Shown here piece after piece: positions 35,254 through 37,302 of a stretch of DNA of 37,302 nucleotides (positions within the stretch are counted from its first letter, which is position 1; every line of letters starts with the position of its first letter). Below the pieces are notes generated by a model that saw only the letters and a list, made by a program, of their open reading frames with translations, searched no databases and was not told the origin of the DNA. The DNA is from a bacterium (GTDB lineage Bacteria > Bdellovibrionota_C > UBA2361 > RFPC01), in NCBI GenBank assembly GCA_030428205.1, contig JAUIBK010000032.1, positions 1 to 37,302 on the forward strand. The letters are read 5' to 3'. The position numbers and the translations under genes were made by a program.

Positions 35254-36330
35254 ATGAATCTCAAGCAACTTGCCCCCGAGTTATCTTTTTCCCCCGTCTT
35301 TGCGGAAAGTGTTTCGTGTTTTCTCTTTGATGAACAGTGGCACCTTCTTGATAGCCAAGTAGGGTGGGAGGCTTCCGAGCAAGGAGGCTCCGGCTCTTTT
35401 GGGGTTCGTAATTTTGTGGATTCGTTTGGTTGTGAGTTACAAGATCTGGTTTGTTCTCAAGAGGCTGGGGAGATGGTTTTGGGCTACATTGTGCTGCCTG
35501 GAGAGATGGAGGCGCTGCCGGTTTCGTACTCCTGGAGTCGCAAGACGGATGCTGCGTCTGGTGCTACTTTTCTACTCCTTGTTGTACGAGATTGCTCACA
35601 TGAGCAGATCTCACACGCTTGGCAAGAGTGCTATAAGCGGCGTGATTCTTTGCGTCAGTTCTTACGTAGACTCTCCCACGATCTCAATAACATTATTCAC
35701 CCACTTTCCAGTTCTTCGGTTCTTTTGCGTCGTAAATTAGGGGATCGAAACGATCTCCACGATCTCCTTCGTTGCACTCATATTCTCGATAGAGGATTAG
35801 AGCGAGTTGGGAGGTTCTCGGAAATGCTGCAAGCGTTTTCAAGTGAGCCAACATCCCATGGCGCTTCTATGAGTATGCGGGCACTAAGAGTGGGAGTGAC
35901 CTACCAGCTTGAGCGCCTCTTTCTAAACCTTCCAGAAATCGAATGGGAGAGTGATGGTACTGCGAGGGAGTTGGCTGTACCTGAAGATATTGGGGTAACG
36001 TTAGTGTCTCAATTTGCAGAGTGTCTCCTTGAAAACGGAGGAGTGCGAGTGAGCGAGCGCTTGCTTTCCCGAGGGCATGAAGATTTGCCTGAAGGTATGC
36101 CTTTTCACCATTATTGTGAGATATCCATCGTTTCTCGTCCCCGTGAAGGGGGGAGTGAAAGGCTCGAACTTCCCTTTGGCTCTCAGTGCCCGTTAGCGCT
36201 GATTAGAAAGCAAGCCCGGCTTCCAGAACCGCTTCTTGCTCAGCTGGCTAAGGGGTACCAAGGCCGTATTGTTAGCGCTGGAGGACTTGAAAAGAGGTCT
36301 ATTTTCCTCCCAGTTGTGGCGGCTTTGTAG
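35254..36330 (+). CDS. Histidine-kinase-like protein with intact H-box but degenerate ATPase half
   Basis: 358 residues from ATG 35254 (AAAGAG 9 nt upstream); the upstream ATG at 35173 has no ribosome site. Residues 15-115 form a PAS-like or other sensor domain (SCFLFDEQWHLLDSQ). The dimerisation/phosphoacceptor segment FLRRLSHDLNNIIHPLSSSS puts the phospho-His at about residue 142. The following ~190 residues sit where a HATPase domain belongs, ending GRIVSAGGLEKRSIFLPVV, but the N box is only loosely kept and no DxGxG or GxGxG box is visible. It may be a phosphotransfer protein or phosphatase partner for an orphan regulator. Confidence 0.6.
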   Translation: MNLKQLAPELSFSPVFAESVSCFLFDEQWHLLDSQVGWEASEQGGSGSFGVRNFVDSFGCELQDLVCSQEAGEMVLGYIVLPGEMEALPVSYSWSRKTDAASGATFLLLVVRDCSHEQISHAWQECYKRRDSLRQFLRRLSHDLNNIIHPLSSSSVLLRRKLGDRNDLHDLLRCTHILDRGLERVGRFSEMLQAFSSEPTSHGASMSMRALRVGVTYQLERLFLNLPEIEWESDGTARELAVPEDIGVTLVSQFAECLLENGGVRVSERLLSRGHEDLPEGMPFHHYCEISIVSRPREGGSERLELPFGSQCPLALIRKQARLPEPLLAQLAKGYQGRIVSAGGLEKRSIFLPVVAAL

Positions 36331-36389
36331 GGGGAGAAAAATTTTTTTGAGCAGTCTTCATTTTTTTATGATTTTCCCCGTTTGGGCCG

Positions 36390-36418
36390 TTGACGTGGTC
36401 TTCTCTTGTTGCTAGTAT
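36390..36418 (+). promoter_or_regulatory. Candidate rRNA operon promoter, distal
   Basis: TTGACG (36390-36395), 17-bp spacer, TAGTAT (36413-36418): close to the sigma70 consensus and about 500 bp upstream of the 16S start. It would make a long leader. Confidence 0.5.
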
Positions 36419-36493
36419 TCGACCCCTTGCCGATTTGTCACCCTTTAGTGATTGCAAATACTTAGCAGAGAGAAAAAATTCTGCCGCTGAGCC

Positions 36494-36521
36494 TTGCTTT
36501 TCGTTTCGGGATGTATATTAT
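36494..36521 (+). promoter_or_regulatory. Candidate rRNA operon promoter, proximal
   Basis: TTGCTT (36494-36499), 16-bp spacer, TATTAT (36516-36521), followed by a GC-rich stretch like a discriminator. About 400 bp upstream of the 16S start. Tandem promoters are usual for rRNA operons. Confidence 0.45.
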
Positions 36522-36704
36522 CGGCGGACTGTCTTTTTGGAGATATCCAGATGAGGCAGGGACAATTTGGTTATGGGTAGAAGCTAGTCAAGATCTCGTT
36601 ATAGTTGAGATTGCTTCTTTGGAAGCAGTCGAAGCTAAGTCATTAGCTTATGTTAATGACGATTTCTTTGAGAGATTGTAAGCCAAGTGTAATAGCTAGA
36701 ATCT

Positions 36705-36907
36705 GAGGGCTTTGCCCTCGGTCTCGGGGATTTTAGGTTGGCTCCGCCAACACAAAATAACCTTGATACTGATTCTGCAGACTTTTGTTGGATCATACTT
36801 GAGAGTTCGGCCTCGGCCGACTTGATAGGCTAACAAATTTACGTAAGCTTTTTGTACTAGATGCAAAAAGTCTTTAAACGTAGCAGATTTTGAATGCGAA
36901 GCATTCA
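36705..36907 (+). repeat. Four small hairpins in the rRNA leader
   Basis: GAGGGC-ttt-GCCCTC (36705-36719), GTTGGC-tcc-GCCAAC (36737-36751), TCGGC-ctcg-GCCGA (36807-36820) and TGAATGC-gaa-GCATTCA (36891-36907). Three share a 6-7 bp stem closed by GC next to a three-base loop. They lie within 205 bp of transcript upstream of 16S, the last ending 10 nt before it. Confidence 0.7.
36870..36879 (+). promoter_or_regulatory. boxA-like antitermination element
   Basis: GTCTTTAAAC resembles the NusB/S10-binding boxA consensus (TGCTCTTTAACA) and is ~39 nt before the 16S start, a usual place for it. Match is partial. Confidence 0.35.
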
Positions 36908-36917
36908 TACAAGTTTC

Positions 36918-37302
<385 letters not shown>

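Larger units (their letters stand above)
36331..36917 (+). other. rRNA operon promoter and leader region
   Basis: 587 bp without a supported protein gene. It contains two candidate promoters, four compact hairpins (36705-36719, 36737-36751, 36807-36820, 36891-36907) and a boxA-like sequence (36870-36879). A minus-strand frame across the leader and 16S start is a shadow, not a gene. Confidence 0.75.

Noticed and set aside
36331..36380. Terminator after the kinase-like gene from GGGGAGAAAA and TTTTCCCC
   Set aside because: Arms are far apart, AT-rich and imperfect; no compact GC stem before a T run.

Overview
The window reads as a chromosomal segment from a diderm (Gram-negative) bacterium of moderate GC. 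LpxB implies lipid A, a PilB/GspE-type ATPase implies a type IV pilus or type II secretion machine, and a PssA plus PmtA-like pair implies phosphatidylethanolamine and phosphatidylcholine lipids. The right edge enters a 16S rRNA gene (first ~385 nt). I could not place that 16S in a phylum by eye; an uncultured or deep-branching lineage is possible but unproven. Genes are dense, with many ATGA/GTGA/TAATG overlaps on the minus strand.

Layout. 1-721 is gene-poor and holds a frameshifted XRE-type regulator remnant; a SAM methyltransferase follows (722-1570). 1575-8830 (minus) is one probable operon, transcribed right to left: NarL-type response regulator, DUF58 protein, TgpA-like transglutaminase, TPR protein, MoxR ATPase. 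9.1-10.6 kb has convergent pssA and a pmtA-like gene. 10.7-14.6 kb has pgi and a SLC13-type transporter with four RCK_C-like repeats. 14.6-17.7 kb (minus) is lpxB, M32 carboxypeptidase and a TerB-like gene. 17.9-20.7 kb has nadD, a receiver-only regulator and a membrane protein with a cytoplasmic-looking C-terminal domain. 20.7-23.3 kb (minus) is cysC-sat followed by a pyruvate-kinase-like protein lacking the C-terminal domain, all translationally coupled. 23.3-24.9 kb is a fatty acid desaturase flanked by two kinds of palindromic, short-period repeat. 24.9-27.1 kb is a divergent pair of exported proteins: a collagen-like protein and a metzincin protease. 27.1-30.9 kb (minus) is glnS, upp and a helical-repeat protein. 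31.2-36.3 kb holds a small unknown gene, an SGNH hydrolase, a GAF-fused secretion/pilus ATPase and a histidine-kinase-like protein with a degenerate ATPase half. 36.4-36.9 kb is an rRNA leader with promoters and a string of small hairpins.

Most genes are housekeeping or envelope functions. The less ordinary parts are the cysC-sat-PK-like operon, the regulator-led MoxR/DUF58/transglutaminase operon, the collagen-like/metzincin pair, and the two intergenic repeat families (a 9-bp period and a 6-bp period) arranged as long inverted repeats. No CRISPR array, tRNA or intact insertion sequence was seen.
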